Shown here: piece after piece, positions 9,524-18,893 of the stretch | How the letters are laid out: each line of letters starts with the position of its first letter | How positions within the stretch are numbered: the stretch's first letter is position 1 | From: an uncultured Pelagibacteraceae bacterium | GTDB lineage: Bacteria; Pseudomonadota; Alphaproteobacteria; Pelagibacterales; Pelagibacteraceae | Assembly: GCA_902524635.1 (NCBI GenBank) | Contig: CABZDY010000004.1 | Span: 1-38,877 of the forward strand | DNA: 38,877 nucleotides | Direction: 5' to 3' | Notes under the pieces: model-generated | Databases searched by the model: none | Told to the model about the DNA's origin: nothing | The model's input: the letters and a program-made list of their open reading frames with translations, nothing else | Made by a program: the position numbers and the translations under genes

Positions 9524-10478
9524 AATTATTTTAATAGTCCTAGGAGAGCCAAATAGTGTATTTTCAGAAGTATTATTTAAATACTTTATATCTAAAGAAT
9601 TTAACAAAAGTAAATGTAAGATAATTTTAATTGGTAATAAAAATTTGATACAACAGCAAATGATAAAGTTAAAATATAATTTAAGTATTAATGAAATAGA
9701 TAGTTATCAAAATGCACAAAAAAATATAATAAATATTATAAATATAGAATTTAGTTTTAAAAAAATATTTACTAAAATAAGTAGCTCATCTAATCAATAT
9801 ATAGATACATGTTTTAATGTAGCAGTAGACATATTAAAAAATAATAAAACATCTAAATTAATCAACGGACCAATATCTAAAACTCATTTTTTAAAAAAAA
9901 AATTTCCTGGCATTACAGAATATATTGCGCATAAAACAAAATCAAATGATCCTGTTATGCTTATTTATAATAAAAAATTGGCAGTAGTTCCTTTAACTAC
10001 ACACATTCCATTAAAACAAGTATATAAATTTATTAAAAAAAAAAAAATTATTAATCAAATTTTAAAAGTTAATAAATTTTATAATTTAAAATTAAAAAAA
10101 AACCCAAAATTTGCAATTTTAGGTTTAAATCCTCATTGTGAGACTACTGATAAAATAAGTGAGGAAAAAAAAGAAATTATTCCAGCTGTAAAATATTTAA
10201 AAAATAAAAAAATCAATATTTCAGGTCCTTTTTCTGCTGATACCTTTTTTTTAAAAAAAAATATAATGAGATTTGATGTGGTTATTGGGATGTATCATGA
10301 TCAAGTACTAACTCCTATTAAAACTTTGTTTGGATTTGATGCCATTAATGTAACAATTGGTTTGCCTTTCACAAAGGTTACTCCTGACCATGGGCCTAAC
10401 GAAGATATGATCGGAAAAAATAAATCCAATCCATCTTCAATTTTTTATGCGCTGAATTTTCTGAACCAAATCAAATGA
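9513..10478 (+). CDS. pdxA: 4-hydroxythreonine-4-phosphate dehydrogenase
   Basis: PdxA oxidises 4-phosphohydroxy-threonine for the DXP-dependent vitamin B6 pathway. The 321-aa protein is near normal length. Family motifs are present: 'INGPISKTHF', 'PLTTHIPLKQV', 'LGLNPHC', 'GPFSADTFF', 'DVVIGMYHDQVLTPIK' and 'VTPDHG', the last three contributing metal-binding His and Asp residues. It overlaps surA by 11 bp and rsmA by 4 bp. A 13-A run lies near 10035-10047 in a Lys-rich loop. It is shorter at the C-terminus than some homologues but has all the core motifs. Confidence 0.93.
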   Translation: MNSKIILIVLGEPNSVFSEVLFKYFISKEFNKSKCKIILIGNKNLIQQQMIKLKYNLSINEIDSYQNAQKNIINIINIEFSFKKIFTKISSSSNQYIDTCFNVAVDILKNNKTSKLINGPISKTHFLKKKFPGITEYIAHKTKSNDPVMLIYNKKLAVVPLTTHIPLKQVYKFIKKKKIINQILKVNKFYNLKLKKNPKFAILGLNPHCETTDKISEEKKEIIPAVKYLKNKKINISGPFSADTFFLKKNIMRFDVVIGMYHDQVLTPIKTLFGFDAINVTIGLPFTKVTPDHGPNEDMIGKNKSNPSSIFYALNFLNQIK

Positions 10479-11269
10479 TCATTAAGCCTAAAAAAAGTTT
10501 AGGACAAAATTTTCTTATAGATGATAAGGTTATAAATAAAATTATTGAACTAGGAAATATTGACCAAAAAAATCAAGTTATTGAAGTTGGGCCAGGGAAC
10601 GGAGCTCTAACTGATAAAATTTTTAGAAAAAAACCAAAAAATCTAATTGTTATTGAAAAAGATGAAAAATTAGCAAATTTTCTTAGCAAAAAGTTTGGGA
10701 ATCAAATTGAAATAATAAATAAAGATATGATGAAAATTTCATATGAAGATTACTTTGGACAAAATCTTATTATATTTGGTAATCTACCATATAATTTATC
10801 TACCCAAATTTTGACAAAATGGATAAAAATCAAAAGTATAGACAAATTTTGTAAAAAATTAATATTAATGTTTCAAAAAGAGGTTGCTGACAGAATAATT
10901 GCAAACTCAAACACTCATAACTATGGAAGATTGTCTATTATATCAAATTGGAAAATGAATATTGAAAAAATATTAGATATAGAACCTGAAAGTTTTAGTC
11001 CATCTCCGAAAATTAAAAGTACTTTATTAGTATTTATTCCTAAGAAAAAATACTATGAATTCAAAGATCCAAAAAATTTAGAACATATAACCAATATTTT
11101 TTTTAATCAGAGACGCAAGATGATAAAAAAACCTATGAAATTTTTATTTAAAAACTATGAACAAGTAGCAAAGAAATTATCACTTGATTTAAATCTAAGA
11201 CCACAAAACTTGGATCATGTTACTTTTTATAAAATTTGTGAATTTTATGAGCTTCAATTAACTAGTTGA
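10475..11269 (+). CDS. rsmA: 16S rRNA (adenine1518/1519-N6)-dimethyltransferase
   Basis: RsmA (KsgA) dimethylates two adjacent adenines near the 3' end of 16S rRNA, a late quality-control step in 30S assembly. The 264-aa protein has '[11 protein letters not shown]' at the N-terminus, the SAM-binding motif '[12 protein letters not shown]' (35-46), and the catalytic 'NLPY' tetrad at 103-106. The ATG overlaps pdxA's stop by 4 bp. The last 16 bp overlap the convergent gmk gene, so transcription from the two operons must meet inside coding sequence. Confidence 0.95.
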   Translation: MIIKPKKSLGQNFLIDDKVINKIIELGNIDQKNQVIEVGPGNGALTDKIFRKKPKNLIVIEKDEKLANFLSKKFGNQIEIINKDMMKISYEDYFGQNLIIFGNLPYNLSTQILTKWIKIKSIDKFCKKLILMFQKEVADRIIANSNTHNYGRLSIISNWKMNIEKILDIEPESFSPSPKIKSTLLVFIPKKKYYEFKDPKNLEHITNIFFNQRRKMIKKPMKFLFKNYEQVAKKLSLDLNLRPQNLDHVTFYKICEFYELQLTS

Positions 11270-11889
11270 TTAATATGAGATTTGATAAACTTCTTATTAT
11301 ATTTTATATTTTTGTGATTTTTGATTTCTGAGTTTATAAAACTAATTATTAGCTTGTAACAATTTTCTATTTTATCATTAATTACCGTAAAATCATAATC
11401 TTTCCAATGCATTATATCATCTTTAAATTGTTTCATTCTTTCACTTGCAATTTTTTTATCTCTTTGATCTCTTTTTAATAATCTTCTAAATAATTCTTTT
11501 TTTGAGGGTGGTAAAATAAATATTGTTATGATTTTGTATTTTAATTTTTTGTTCTTTATCTGTTTGGTTCCTTGCCAATCAATATCAAAAATAATATTTT
11601 CTCCCATTTTTAATTTATTAATTACAGTTTCTTTTAATGATCCATAATAATTTTTAAAAACTTTTGCGTATTCCAAAAACTTTTTTTTTTTTATCAATTT
11701 CCTAAATTCATAATTATTTACAAAAAAATAATCTTTGCCATTTTTTTCGTTTTTTCGAGGTTTTCTTGTTGTATGAGAAATAGATATTTGAAAATTATTT
11801 TTTGAAGAGATTTTTTTAACTAGTGTTGTTTTGCCAGCGCCAGAAGGAGAAGATAATATTACAATTATCCCTGCTTTTTTTTGGGCCAT
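11254..11889 (-). CDS. gmk: Guanylate kinase
   Basis: Gmk phosphorylates GMP to GDP. The 211-aa protein begins with the P-loop '[11 protein letters not shown]' (13-23), followed by the GMP-binding '[18 protein letters not shown]' segment and '[11 protein letters not shown]' near 105-115. It is the last gene of the minus-strand fabD-fabG-acpP-gmk run, 12 bp after acpP. In many Alphaproteobacteria fabF, mltG and a yicC-like gene lie between acpP and gmk, and here they are absent. Confidence 0.95.
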   Translation of the reverse strand: MAQKKAGIIVILSSPSGAGKTTLVKKISSKNNFQISISHTTRKPRKNEKNGKDYFFVNNYEFRKLIKKKKFLEYAKVFKNYYGSLKETVINKLKMGENIIFDIDWQGTKQIKNKKLKYKIITIFILPPSKKELFRRLLKRDQRDKKIASERMKQFKDDIMHWKDYDFTVINDKIENCYKLIISFINSEIKNHKNIKYNKKFIKSHINQLVN

Positions 11890-11901
11890 TAACGTAAAAA
11901 A

Positions 11902-12141
11902 TCAGTTTGCTTTATTTTCTATAAATTTAACTGCATCACCCACAGTCAAAATTTTCTCAGCATCACTATCTGATATTTCAGATCCAAATTCTTCTTCAAA
12001 AGCCATAACTAACTCTACTGTATCTAAACTATCTGCACCCAGATCGTCTATAAAACTAGAGTCATCGTTTACTTTAGCTTCATCTATACCCAAGTGATCA
12101 GCAACTATTTTTTTTACTTTATTTGAAATATCTTCAGACAT
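11902..12141 (-). CDS. acpP: Acyl carrier protein
   Basis: ACP carries growing acyl chains on a phosphopantetheine arm for fatty-acid and lipid A synthesis. The ORF track starts at 12216, but the first 25 residues there are not ACP-like and overlap fabG. The ATG at 12141 gives a 79-aa protein beginning [16 protein letters not shown], the normal ACP length and opening. It also has an AAGGAA ribosome-binding site a few bases upstream. The modified serine is S38 in '[15 protein letters not shown]'. The protein is strongly acidic, as expected. A gap of 46 bp now separates it from fabG. Confidence 0.95.
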   Translation of the reverse strand: MSEDISNKVKKIVADHLGIDEAKVNDDSSFIDDLGADSLDTVELVMAFEEEFGSEISDSDAEKILTVGDAVKFIENKAN

Positions 12142-12187
12142 TTTGTTCCTTTTGGTTATTTTGTTAATAGATAATTTATTGATTTTG

Positions 12188-12925
12188 TCAACTAAAATAC
12201 ATTCCTCCATTAACATGTATAGTTTCTCCTGTAATATAATCTGATAGATTTGAACTTAAAAAAGCAATTGTATTAGCTACATCCTCAGGATTTCCAAATT
12301 TGTTAAGGGAAATCCTAGATTTTAATAATTCTGTATGCTCTTTACTAATTTTATCTGTCATATCAGACATAATAAACCCTGGTGAAACACTATTAACTGT
12401 AATGTTTTTTTTTCCATATTCTAAAGCAAGACTTTTGGACATTGCGATAACGCCTGCTTTTGATGCAGCATAATTGGCTTGACCTATATTTCCAGAGTGT
12501 CCCACAACTGAAGTAACATTAATTATTTTTCCTTTTTTTAATTTAAGCATTTTTTTTATTACATTCCTTGTAATTAAAAAGGTTGATGAAAGATTTATAT
12601 CTATTACTTTTTTCCACTCTTCCTCTTTCATTCTAATTGAGAGATTATCTCTTGTAATACCTGCATTGTTAATCAAAACATCAATTTTGCCAGATAAAAG
12701 ATTGTTACAATTATCAACAAACTCATCTATTTTATTGTGATTAGATATATCAAACTTTATCGTTTTTATATTTTTGTATTTTTCTTGGATTTCTTTTAAT
12801 TTTTGTTCGTTTGTACCGGTTGCTATAACTTTTGAACCATTAAAAATTAATTTATCTAAAATTGAATTCCCAATAACTCCAGTTGCGCCAGTTACTATTA
12901 TATTTTGGTTTTTTAAATCAATCAT
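12188..12925 (-). CDS. fabG: 3-oxoacyl-ACP reductase
   Basis: FabG reduces 3-ketoacyl-ACP with NADPH in the elongation cycle. The 245-aa short-chain dehydrogenase has the Rossmann motif '[11 protein letters not shown]' (11-21), 'NNAGITRD' (87-94), and catalytic S139, Y152 and K156 ('YAASKAG'). The C-terminal '[12 protein letters not shown]' is typical of FabG. It overlaps fabD by 4 bp and precedes acpP, which supports FabG over other short-chain dehydrogenases. Confidence 0.95.
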   Translation of the reverse strand: MIDLKNQNIIVTGATGVIGNSILDKLIFNGSKVIATGTNEQKLKEIQEKYKNIKTIKFDISNHNKIDEFVDNCNNLLSGKIDVLINNAGITRDNLSIRMKEEEWKKVIDINLSSTFLITRNVIKKMLKLKKGKIINVTSVVGHSGNIGQANYAASKAGVIAMSKSLALEYGKKNITVNSVSPGFIMSDMTDKISKEHTELLKSRISLNKFGNPEDVANTIAFLSSNLSDYITGETIHVNGGMYFS

Positions 12926-13842
12926 AAATTTTTTAAATCATCTAGATTATTTACATGTGTTAATATTATATTTTTATTAATTCTTTTTACTAATCCTGAA
13001 AGTACTTTTCCAGGACCAATTTCAATAAATTTTTTTGTTCCATAATTTATCATATTTATAATACTTTCACGCCAACGAACAGGTTTTTCTATTTGTTCTA
13101 TTAGTAAATTTTTAATTTTTTCTGGATTGTCTGATGCTTCAGCATTTACATTAGAAACTATGCTATTCTTTGGGATTAAAAAATTAATTTTATTTAGCTC
13201 TTTACTCATTATTTGAGTAGCAGGTTGCATTAGAACACAATGAAAGGGAGCAGATACAGGTAATTTAATATTCTTTATATTTGTTTTTTTTAGTTCATCA
13301 ACTAATTGGTCAAGATCATTTAATTTTCCACTAATTACTACTTGACCATTTGAATTATCATTTGCAAGGTAGCATCTAAAATTTGCATTATTATTTTCAA
13401 TTATTTCTTTTACTTTATTAATATTCTCACCTAGTACTGCAACCATACCACCTTCATTTTTAGGAACTGCATTTTGCATAGCATTACCTCTTATTTTTAA
13501 AAGTTTTATGGTTTCATTAAAATTTGTGACACCAGCACAAGATAAAGCTGAGTATTCTCCTAAAGAATGTCCTGCAAAATAACTTGCTTTTGTTATATCA
13601 AATGAAGTTTCATTTTTAATTACTTGAAAAATTGCATAACTGACCAAAAAAATTGCAGGTTGAGTATTTTCTGTATCGTTTAATATATTTTTTGGTCCCT
13701 CAAATATTATATCTTTTATCGAGACCTTAAGAATATCATCTGCCTCATTGAAAAGGTCTTTTACATAACCAAAATTGTCATATAAATCTTTGGCCATTCC
13801 AACCGATTGAGAACCTTGACCTGGAAATAAAACAGAAAACAT
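12922..13842 (-). CDS. fabD: Malonyl CoA-ACP transacylase
   Basis: FabD moves malonyl from CoA to ACP to supply the elongation substrate. The 306-aa protein shows 'FPGQGSQSVGMAKDL' at the N-terminus, the nucleophile S93 in 'GHSLGEYSAL', and the catalytic H201 in 'SAPFHCVLM'. It leads the minus-strand fabD-fabG-acpP-gmk operon and is divergent from rpsF across 84 bp. Confidence 0.95.
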   Translation of the reverse strand: MFSVLFPGQGSQSVGMAKDLYDNFGYVKDLFNEADDILKVSIKDIIFEGPKNILNDTENTQPAIFLVSYAIFQVIKNETSFDITKASYFAGHSLGEYSALSCAGVTNFNETIKLLKIRGNAMQNAVPKNEGGMVAVLGENINKVKEIIENNNANFRCYLANDNSNGQVVISGKLNDLDQLVDELKKTNIKNIKLPVSAPFHCVLMQPATQIMSKELNKINFLIPKNSIVSNVNAEASDNPEKIKNLLIEQIEKPVRWRESIINMINYGTKKFIEIGPGKVLSGLVKRINKNIILTHVNNLDDLKNL

Positions 13843-13865
13843 AGAAAATATAAGTAAAAACCTTA

Positions 13866-13917
13866 TTTTTTATATTGTAATTAAAAAATTATAATAGTAT
13901 ATCCTCTGTTTTTTGAA
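13866..13917. promoter_or_regulatory. Shared divergent -10 between fabD and rpsF
   Basis: The 84-bp gap between the divergent fabD and rpsF starts contains the self-complementary octamer ATTATAAT (13888-13895). It supplies a TATAAT on each strand. Towards fabD, a TTCAAA (complement of 13912-13917) lies 18 bp upstream of it. Towards rpsF no good -35 is visible. If both are used, the two promoters overlap and would compete. Confidence 0.35.
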
Positions 13918-13926
13918 AGAATTATT

Positions 13927-14271
13927 ATGAACTTATACGAGCATACAATTGTAGCAAGGCAGGATGTAAGTCCCACTCAATTGAAACAAATTGAGGAAAA
14001 ATATTCTAAAATAGTAGAAAAATTTGATGGAGATATTGTAAAATTGGAAAACTGGGGATTAATGAACTTATCATATTTAATAAAGAAAAATAAAAAAGGT
14101 AACTATATCCATTTTAAAATAAAAGCTGATGGGAAAATAATAGCAGAACTTGAAAAAAACGAAAAGATAGACAAAAACTTATTAAGATATTTAACAGTCA
14201 AAGTTAAAGCATTTGATCTAGATACTGAGTACTTTAAAAAAAGTGAAGATAAAGAAAGCTTTATAAAATAA
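13927..14271 (+). CDS. rpsF: 30S ribosomal protein S6
   Basis: S6 binds 16S rRNA together with S18 in the platform of the small subunit. The 114-aa protein begins [15 protein letters not shown] and has '[21 protein letters not shown]', the conserved S6 core, with a ferredoxin-like fold expected. It is the first gene of rpsF-rpsR-rplI. A 'GAAAGAATT' stretch precedes the ATG as a weak ribosome-binding site. Confidence 0.95.
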   Translation: MNLYEHTIVARQDVSPTQLKQIEEKYSKIVEKFDGDIVKLENWGLMNLSYLIKKNKKGNYIHFKIKADGKIIAELEKNEKIDKNLLRYLTVKVKAFDLDTEYFKKSEDKESFIK

Positions 14272-14278
14272 ATTTTTT

Positions 14279-14548
14279 ATGAAAAAAAGAAACAATAAAA
14301 AAAAAGGTAAACAAAGTAACTTTGCTAAACTAAGTATATTCCAAAATCAAAAATATAAATTTAAAAAGAAATGCCCTCTTACTGGTAAAGGATCTCCTGT
14401 GGTTGATTATAAAAATATAAAGTTATTAAAAAGATATATTTCAGAAAATGGAAAAATTCTTCCGTCACGCATAACATCAGTGTGTCAAAAAAAACAAAGA
14501 GAACTTTCTTTGTCAATTAAAAGAGCCAGGAACCTAGCACTTCTATAA
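14279..14548 (+). CDS. rpsR: 30S ribosomal protein S18
   Basis: S18 pairs with S6 on the 30S platform. The 89-aa basic protein has '[12 protein letters not shown]', '[18 protein letters not shown]' and '[20 protein letters not shown]', the standard S18 core. It also has a Lys/Asn-rich N-terminal tail of about 25 residues. It sits 7 bp after rpsF and 1 bp before rplI. Confidence 0.95.
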   Translation: MKKRNNKKKGKQSNFAKLSIFQNQKYKFKKKCPLTGKGSPVVDYKNIKLLKRYISENGKILPSRITSVCQKKQRELSLSIKRARNLALL

Positions 14549-14549
14549 A

Positions 14550-15008
14550 ATGAAAGTAATTCTTTTAGAAAATGTCAGAAAAATCGGATCAATAGGTGAA
14601 ATAATTGACGTTAAAAGGGGTTTTGCTCGAAATTATCTTATATCCAAGAAAAAAGCTCTATTTGCTTCTAAAGAAAATATAAAGGAAGTTGAAAAAATAA
14701 AACAGGAATTGAGTAAAAAAGATCAGGACAAAAAAAAAGAGGCTAAACTAATAGACGATAAGATTAAAAACAAAGAGTATGAAATAAAGAAGTTAACCAC
14801 TGAAAATAATGAACTTTATGGTTCAGTTAAACCAACAGAAATTTCTAAAGTTATTGAAGATGAGGACAAAGTTAAGATTAATCCATCTCTAATACAACCT
14901 TCAAATGAAATAAAATCAATTGGTAAATTTGATGTTTTAATCAACCTTCACCCTGAAGTTCAAACACAGATTGTAATAAAGACGATCTCACAAGAAGAGA
15001 TAAAGTAA
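14550..15008 (+). CDS. rplI: 50S ribosomal protein L9
   Basis: L9 binds 23S rRNA at the base of the L1 stalk and helps maintain the reading frame. The 152-aa protein opens with 'MKVILLENVRKIGSIGEIIDVKRGFARNYL', the diagnostic N-terminal domain. A long charged connecting helix follows (about 45-80, K/E-rich), then the C-terminal domain ('LYGSVKPTEI'). It is the last ribosomal gene of the run; dnaB follows after 68 bp. Confidence 0.95.
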   Translation: MKVILLENVRKIGSIGEIIDVKRGFARNYLISKKKALFASKENIKEVEKIKQELSKKDQDKKKEAKLIDDKIKNKEYEIKKLTTENNELYGSVKPTEISKVIEDEDKVKINPSLIQPSNEIKSIGKFDVLINLHPEVQTQIVIKTISQEEIK

Positions 15009-15076
15009 TTATACATAATTCTCCCCAATAATAATAAAAGTTTGTATTTCTAAAAACGTTTCTATAAGTTTTTTTT

Positions 15077-16492
15077 ATGTCTCAATCATTAAATATTTTA
15101 AAAAATAAATTAGACGAACTTCCTAACAATATAGAAGCAGAACAATCGGTAATAGGCTCAATATTACTTTCCAACGAAATATTTGACGAGATAAGCATAT
15201 TAATTTCAAATAAAAATTTCTACGACCCAATGCATCAGAAAATATTTGGTGCTATAGAAAATTTAATTTATAAAGGGATGCTAGCCAATCCAATTACTCT
15301 AAAAAATTACTTTGAAAATGAAAAAGACGAACTAAATATTCCAGAATATCTTGTTAAAATTACGAAATTTTCTACCTCGTCTAGACAAAGTATAGAATAC
15401 TCAAAACTAATTTATGATTTATATGTAAAAAGAGAACTAATAAAAATTTCAGATAATATAATTGATACAGCAAAACTGAATGACCTTAATCATGATGGAC
15501 AACAAATTATAGAAAATTTTGAAAAATCTTTATTTGATTTAGCTGAAAAAGGTTCTTTTAACTCATCAATAGTAAAATTTGATGAAGCTATGAGACAAAC
15601 AATCGAAATGGCTTCTAATGCATATAAAAATGAAGAGGGTATCGTAGGTGTTCCATCGGGTCTAAGAGATCTTGATGATAGATTAGGAGGAATGCACAAA
15701 TCTGATTTAATAATAATTGCAGGTAGACCTTCTATGGGAAAAACTGCATTAGCAACAAATATTGCATTTCATGCTTCTAGAAACATTCAACAAAAAGGAG
15801 AAAAATCTTGTATAGCTTTTTTTTCCCTTGAAATGTCATCAGAGCAATTATCTACAAGAATTCTTGCTGAACAATCAAGAATTAAATCTAATGATATTAG
15901 ACGAGGAAAAATATCAGAGGAACAATTTGATAAATTTATAGAAACGTCAAAAAATATTGCTGAACTACCTTTGTATATTGATGAAACTCCAGCAATATCT
16001 ATTGCTGCACTTAGTAATAGAGCAAGACGTATAAAAAGAATTCATGGACTAGATTTGATTGTGATCGATTATATCCAGTTAATGAAAGGTACAAATTTTA
16101 AGGATGGAAGAGTTCAGGAAATCTCTGAAATAACGCAAGGACTAAAAGCCCTTGCTAAAGAATTATCAGTTCCTGTATTAGCTCTTTCTCAATTATCTAG
16201 GGCTGTTGAGCAAAGAGATGACAAAAAACCTTTGCTTTCTGACCTTAGAGAGTCTGGATCAATCGAACAAGATGCGGATGTTGTAATGTTTGTTTTTAGA
16301 GAGTCGTATTACTTAAAGAATAAAGAACCTAGACCTGCAACTGTTGAGCATGCAGAATGGCAGGCAAAAATGAATGAAATTTCGCATTTAGCTGAACTTC
16401 TAATACTCAAGCAAAGGCATGGTCCAACAGGTACTATAATGCTTGAATTTGAGGAAATGTTTACAAAATTTAAAGATATTCAAAATAATTAA
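15077..16492 (+). CDS. dnaB: Replicative DNA helicase
   Basis: DnaB is the hexameric helicase that unwinds the replication fork. The 471-aa protein has an N-terminal helical domain ('LPNNIEAEQSVIGSIL', 15-30), a linker, and a RecA-like ATPase domain. The Walker A motif is 'GRPSMGKT' (216-223). 'FFSLEMSSEQLSTR' and 'DLIVIDYIQLM' (Walker B) follow, then 'LSDLRESGSIEQDAD'. No intein or insertion is present. The rpsF-rpsR-rplI-dnaB order is common in Alphaproteobacteria. A TTGTAT / TATAAG pair lies in the 68-bp gap before it, but with only 15-bp spacing. Confidence 0.96.
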   Translation: MSQSLNILKNKLDELPNNIEAEQSVIGSILLSNEIFDEISILISNKNFYDPMHQKIFGAIENLIYKGMLANPITLKNYFENEKDELNIPEYLVKITKFSTSSRQSIEYSKLIYDLYVKRELIKISDNIIDTAKLNDLNHDGQQIIENFEKSLFDLAEKGSFNSSIVKFDEAMRQTIEMASNAYKNEEGIVGVPSGLRDLDDRLGGMHKSDLIIIAGRPSMGKTALATNIAFHASRNIQQKGEKSCIAFFSLEMSSEQLSTRILAEQSRIKSNDIRRGKISEEQFDKFIETSKNIAELPLYIDETPAISIAALSNRARRIKRIHGLDLIVIDYIQLMKGTNFKDGRVQEISEITQGLKALAKELSVPVLALSQLSRAVEQRDDKKPLLSDLRESGSIEQDADVVMFVFRESYYLKNKEPRPATVEHAEWQAKMNEISHLAELLILKQRHGPTGTIMLEFEEMFTKFKDIQNN

Positions 16493-16517
16493 TATAATTT
16501 ATAAAAGCTAATATCCA

Positions 16518-18890
16518 ATGTTAGCTAATTTTTACGAAAAAAATATTATAGAAAAACCTAAGTTAATTTTCTCAATATTACTACTAATTTTAATCACAGC
16601 TTTTTACTTTTCAAAAGACTTTCGTTTAGACGCTAGTTCGGAAACATTACTATTAGAAAATGATCCAGATCTAAAATATTTGAATGAGATAAATGAAAGA
16701 TATGGAGCAAAGGAATTTCTTGTTCTCACCTACTCTCCAAATACTAGGATGAATTCAGAGGAATCAATTAAAAGTCTTTCTAGACTAAAAAATGAGTTAA
16801 AATCATTAGATTGGGTTCATAATGTTGTAACACTTTTGGATATTCCTCTATTAGAGACAACAGATGATGGTTTAATTGAACGTATTCAAAATTTTAAAAC
16901 TTTAAAAAGTAAAAATATAGATAAAGAACGTGGGTTTAATGAAATCTTAGATAGTCCTGTATTTAAAAACTTTGTGATTAGTGAAGATGGAAAAACAAGT
17001 GGAATTATTGTTTATATAAAATCAAATAAAACATATAAACAAATTGAAACTGAGAGAGAATTAGAGGCTTTTAAAGATAAGATTAAAAAAGAGAGGCATC
17101 AAAATATTTTAGAAATTAGAGAGGTTATAAAAAATCATAATCAAAATAATCAGATTTATCTTGGTGGTATTCCAATGATTGCAGATGATATGATGACTTT
17201 TATAAAAAATGATATTGTTACTTTTGGTATAGGTGTATTGCTTTTTATCATATTAACGCTTTGGCATGTATTCAGAAAAATAATTTGGATAATAATTCCA
17301 ATTTCAAGCTGTTTCTTCTCAGTTGTACTTATGATTGGTTTTCTTGGATTAGTTGGATGGAAAGTTACTGTAATTTCATCAAACTTTATTGCTTTAATGT
17401 TAATTCTTACAATGGCAATGAATATTCATATGAGTACTAGATTTTTACAATTAAACAAACAGTTTCCAGGAAAGAAAAAATATGAAATTTTAATTTTAAC
17501 AACAAGAAAAATGATTTGGCCAATATTTTATACTGTCTTAACAACGATATGTGCTTTTATGTCATTAATCTTTAGTGAAATAAAACCAATTATCGATTTT
17601 GGATGGATGATGACTTTTGGATTATTAACCTCATTAGTAATTACATTCACATTGCTTCCCACATTGCTAAATTTTGTGCAAAACTCAAATGTTACGTTAT
17701 CAAAAGAGAATGACTCTAAAATAACGAGTTATCTTGGAATATTAGCAGTTAAAAACAAAAATTACATATTTGGTGTCACCGGGATAATTATATTTTTAAG
17801 CATATTTGGTATTTCAAAATTAGAAGTTGAAAATAGTTTCATTAATTACTTTGATAAAAATACAGAGATTTATAAAGGCATGAAGTTAATAGATGAAAAA
17901 CTGGGTGGAACAACTCCACTAGAAGTAATTTTAAAATTTCCAAAAGATGAGAATGAGGAAACTGATAGTGAGAATGATTGGGGTGATGAGGATGAAAATG
18001 ACAATAAGTATTGGTTTACAAAAGATAAAATTAATAAAATAACAAGAGTACATAATTATTTAGATGATATTGATGCTGTTGGTAAAGTTTTATCCTTTTC
18101 ATCAATAATTGAAGTCGCAACAAAATTAAATAATAATAAACCACTTGGAACTTTGGAAATAGGAATTCTGTATACTAAAATTCCAGATAATATAAAAAAG
18201 GAAATAGTAGACCCATATATATCTATAAAAAATTCTGAAGCTCGAATAAGTTTAAGAATAAAAGATTCTTTAGATGGATTAAGAAGAAATGATTTAATTA
18301 ATCAAATTAATTTTGATTTAGAAAATAAGTTAAATATCAGTAAAGATGAATTCAAACTTGGAGGTGTGCTTATATTATTCAACAATTTACTTCAAAGTTT
18401 ATTTAAATCTCAAATTTTAACTCTAGGTTTTGTAATGGTTGGAATATTTGTTATGTTTTTAATTCTTTTTAGAAATATTAATATTTCAATAATTGGTGTG
18501 ATACCAAATTTTATTGCAGCTTTTTTTATACTAGGAATAATTGGATTGGTAGGTATCCCTTTAGATATGATGACGATCACAATTGCTGCTATCACGATTG
18601 GAATTGCTGTGGATAATAGCATACATTATATTTATAGATTTAGGGAGGAACTTACTAAAATAAAAGATTACAATAAAACACTTAAATATTGCCATTCTAC
18701 TGTTGGAGTAGCTATACTAAATACATCTATAACAATTGTATTTGGATTTTCTATTTTGGTTTTATCTAATTTTATTCCAACAATATATTTTGGTGTCTTT
18801 ACTGGGATTGCAATGCTATTGGCTATGATATCAGTTTTAACATTATTGCCGTCTTTACTTTTAGTGATCAAACCTTTTAAGATTAAATAA
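16518..18890 (+). CDS. RND superfamily (MMPL-type) exporter
   Basis: This is a 790-aa membrane protein with the two-fold repeat of RND/MMPL transporters. Each half has one span, a large periplasmic loop, then five spans. Spans are visible near residues 15-32, 235-260, 265-385 and 415-435, and again from about 630 to 785. Each half ends with 'LLPTLL' or 'LLPSLL'. A charged residue pattern ('GIAVDNSIHYIYRFREE') in the second half fits the proton-relay helix region. The second periplasmic loop carries a very acidic insert ('ENEETDSENDWGDEDEND'). The substrate is unknown. Bacterial relatives include hopanoid and lipid exporters, but nothing here specifies that. It sits where alr and radA often lie between dnaB and cvpA. 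Confidence 0.85.
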   Translation: MLANFYEKNIIEKPKLIFSILLLILITAFYFSKDFRLDASSETLLLENDPDLKYLNEINERYGAKEFLVLTYSPNTRMNSEESIKSLSRLKNELKSLDWVHNVVTLLDIPLLETTDDGLIERIQNFKTLKSKNIDKERGFNEILDSPVFKNFVISEDGKTSGIIVYIKSNKTYKQIETERELEAFKDKIKKERHQNILEIREVIKNHNQNNQIYLGGIPMIADDMMTFIKNDIVTFGIGVLLFIILTLWHVFRKIIWIIIPISSCFFSVVLMIGFLGLVGWKVTVISSNFIALMLILTMAMNIHMSTRFLQLNKQFPGKKKYEILILTTRKMIWPIFYTVLTTICAFMSLIFSEIKPIIDFGWMMTFGLLTSLVITFTLLPTLLNFVQNSNVTLSKENDSKITSYLGILAVKNKNYIFGVTGIIIFLSIFGISKLEVENSFINYFDKNTEIYKGMKLIDEKLGGTTPLEVILKFPKDENEETDSENDWGDEDENDNKYWFTKDKINKITRVHNYLDDIDAVGKVLSFSSIIEVATKLNNNKPLGTLEIGILYTKIPDNIKKEIVDPYISIKNSEARISLRIKDSLDGLRRNDLINQINFDLENKLNISKDEFKLGGVLILFNNLLQSLFKSQILTLGFVMVGIFVMFLILFRNINISIIGVIPNFIAAFFILGIIGLVGIPLDMMTITIAAITIGIAVDNSIHYIYRFREELTKIKDYNKTLKYCHSTVGVAILNTSITIVFGFSILVLSNFIPTIYFGVFTGIAMLLAMISVLTLLPSLLLVIKPFKIK

Positions 18891-18893
18891 TTA

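Noticed and set aside
12142-12216. 25-residue N-terminal extension of ACP
   Set aside because: It overlaps fabG, is unlike any ACP, and a good ribosome-binding site and standard ACP start occur at 12141.
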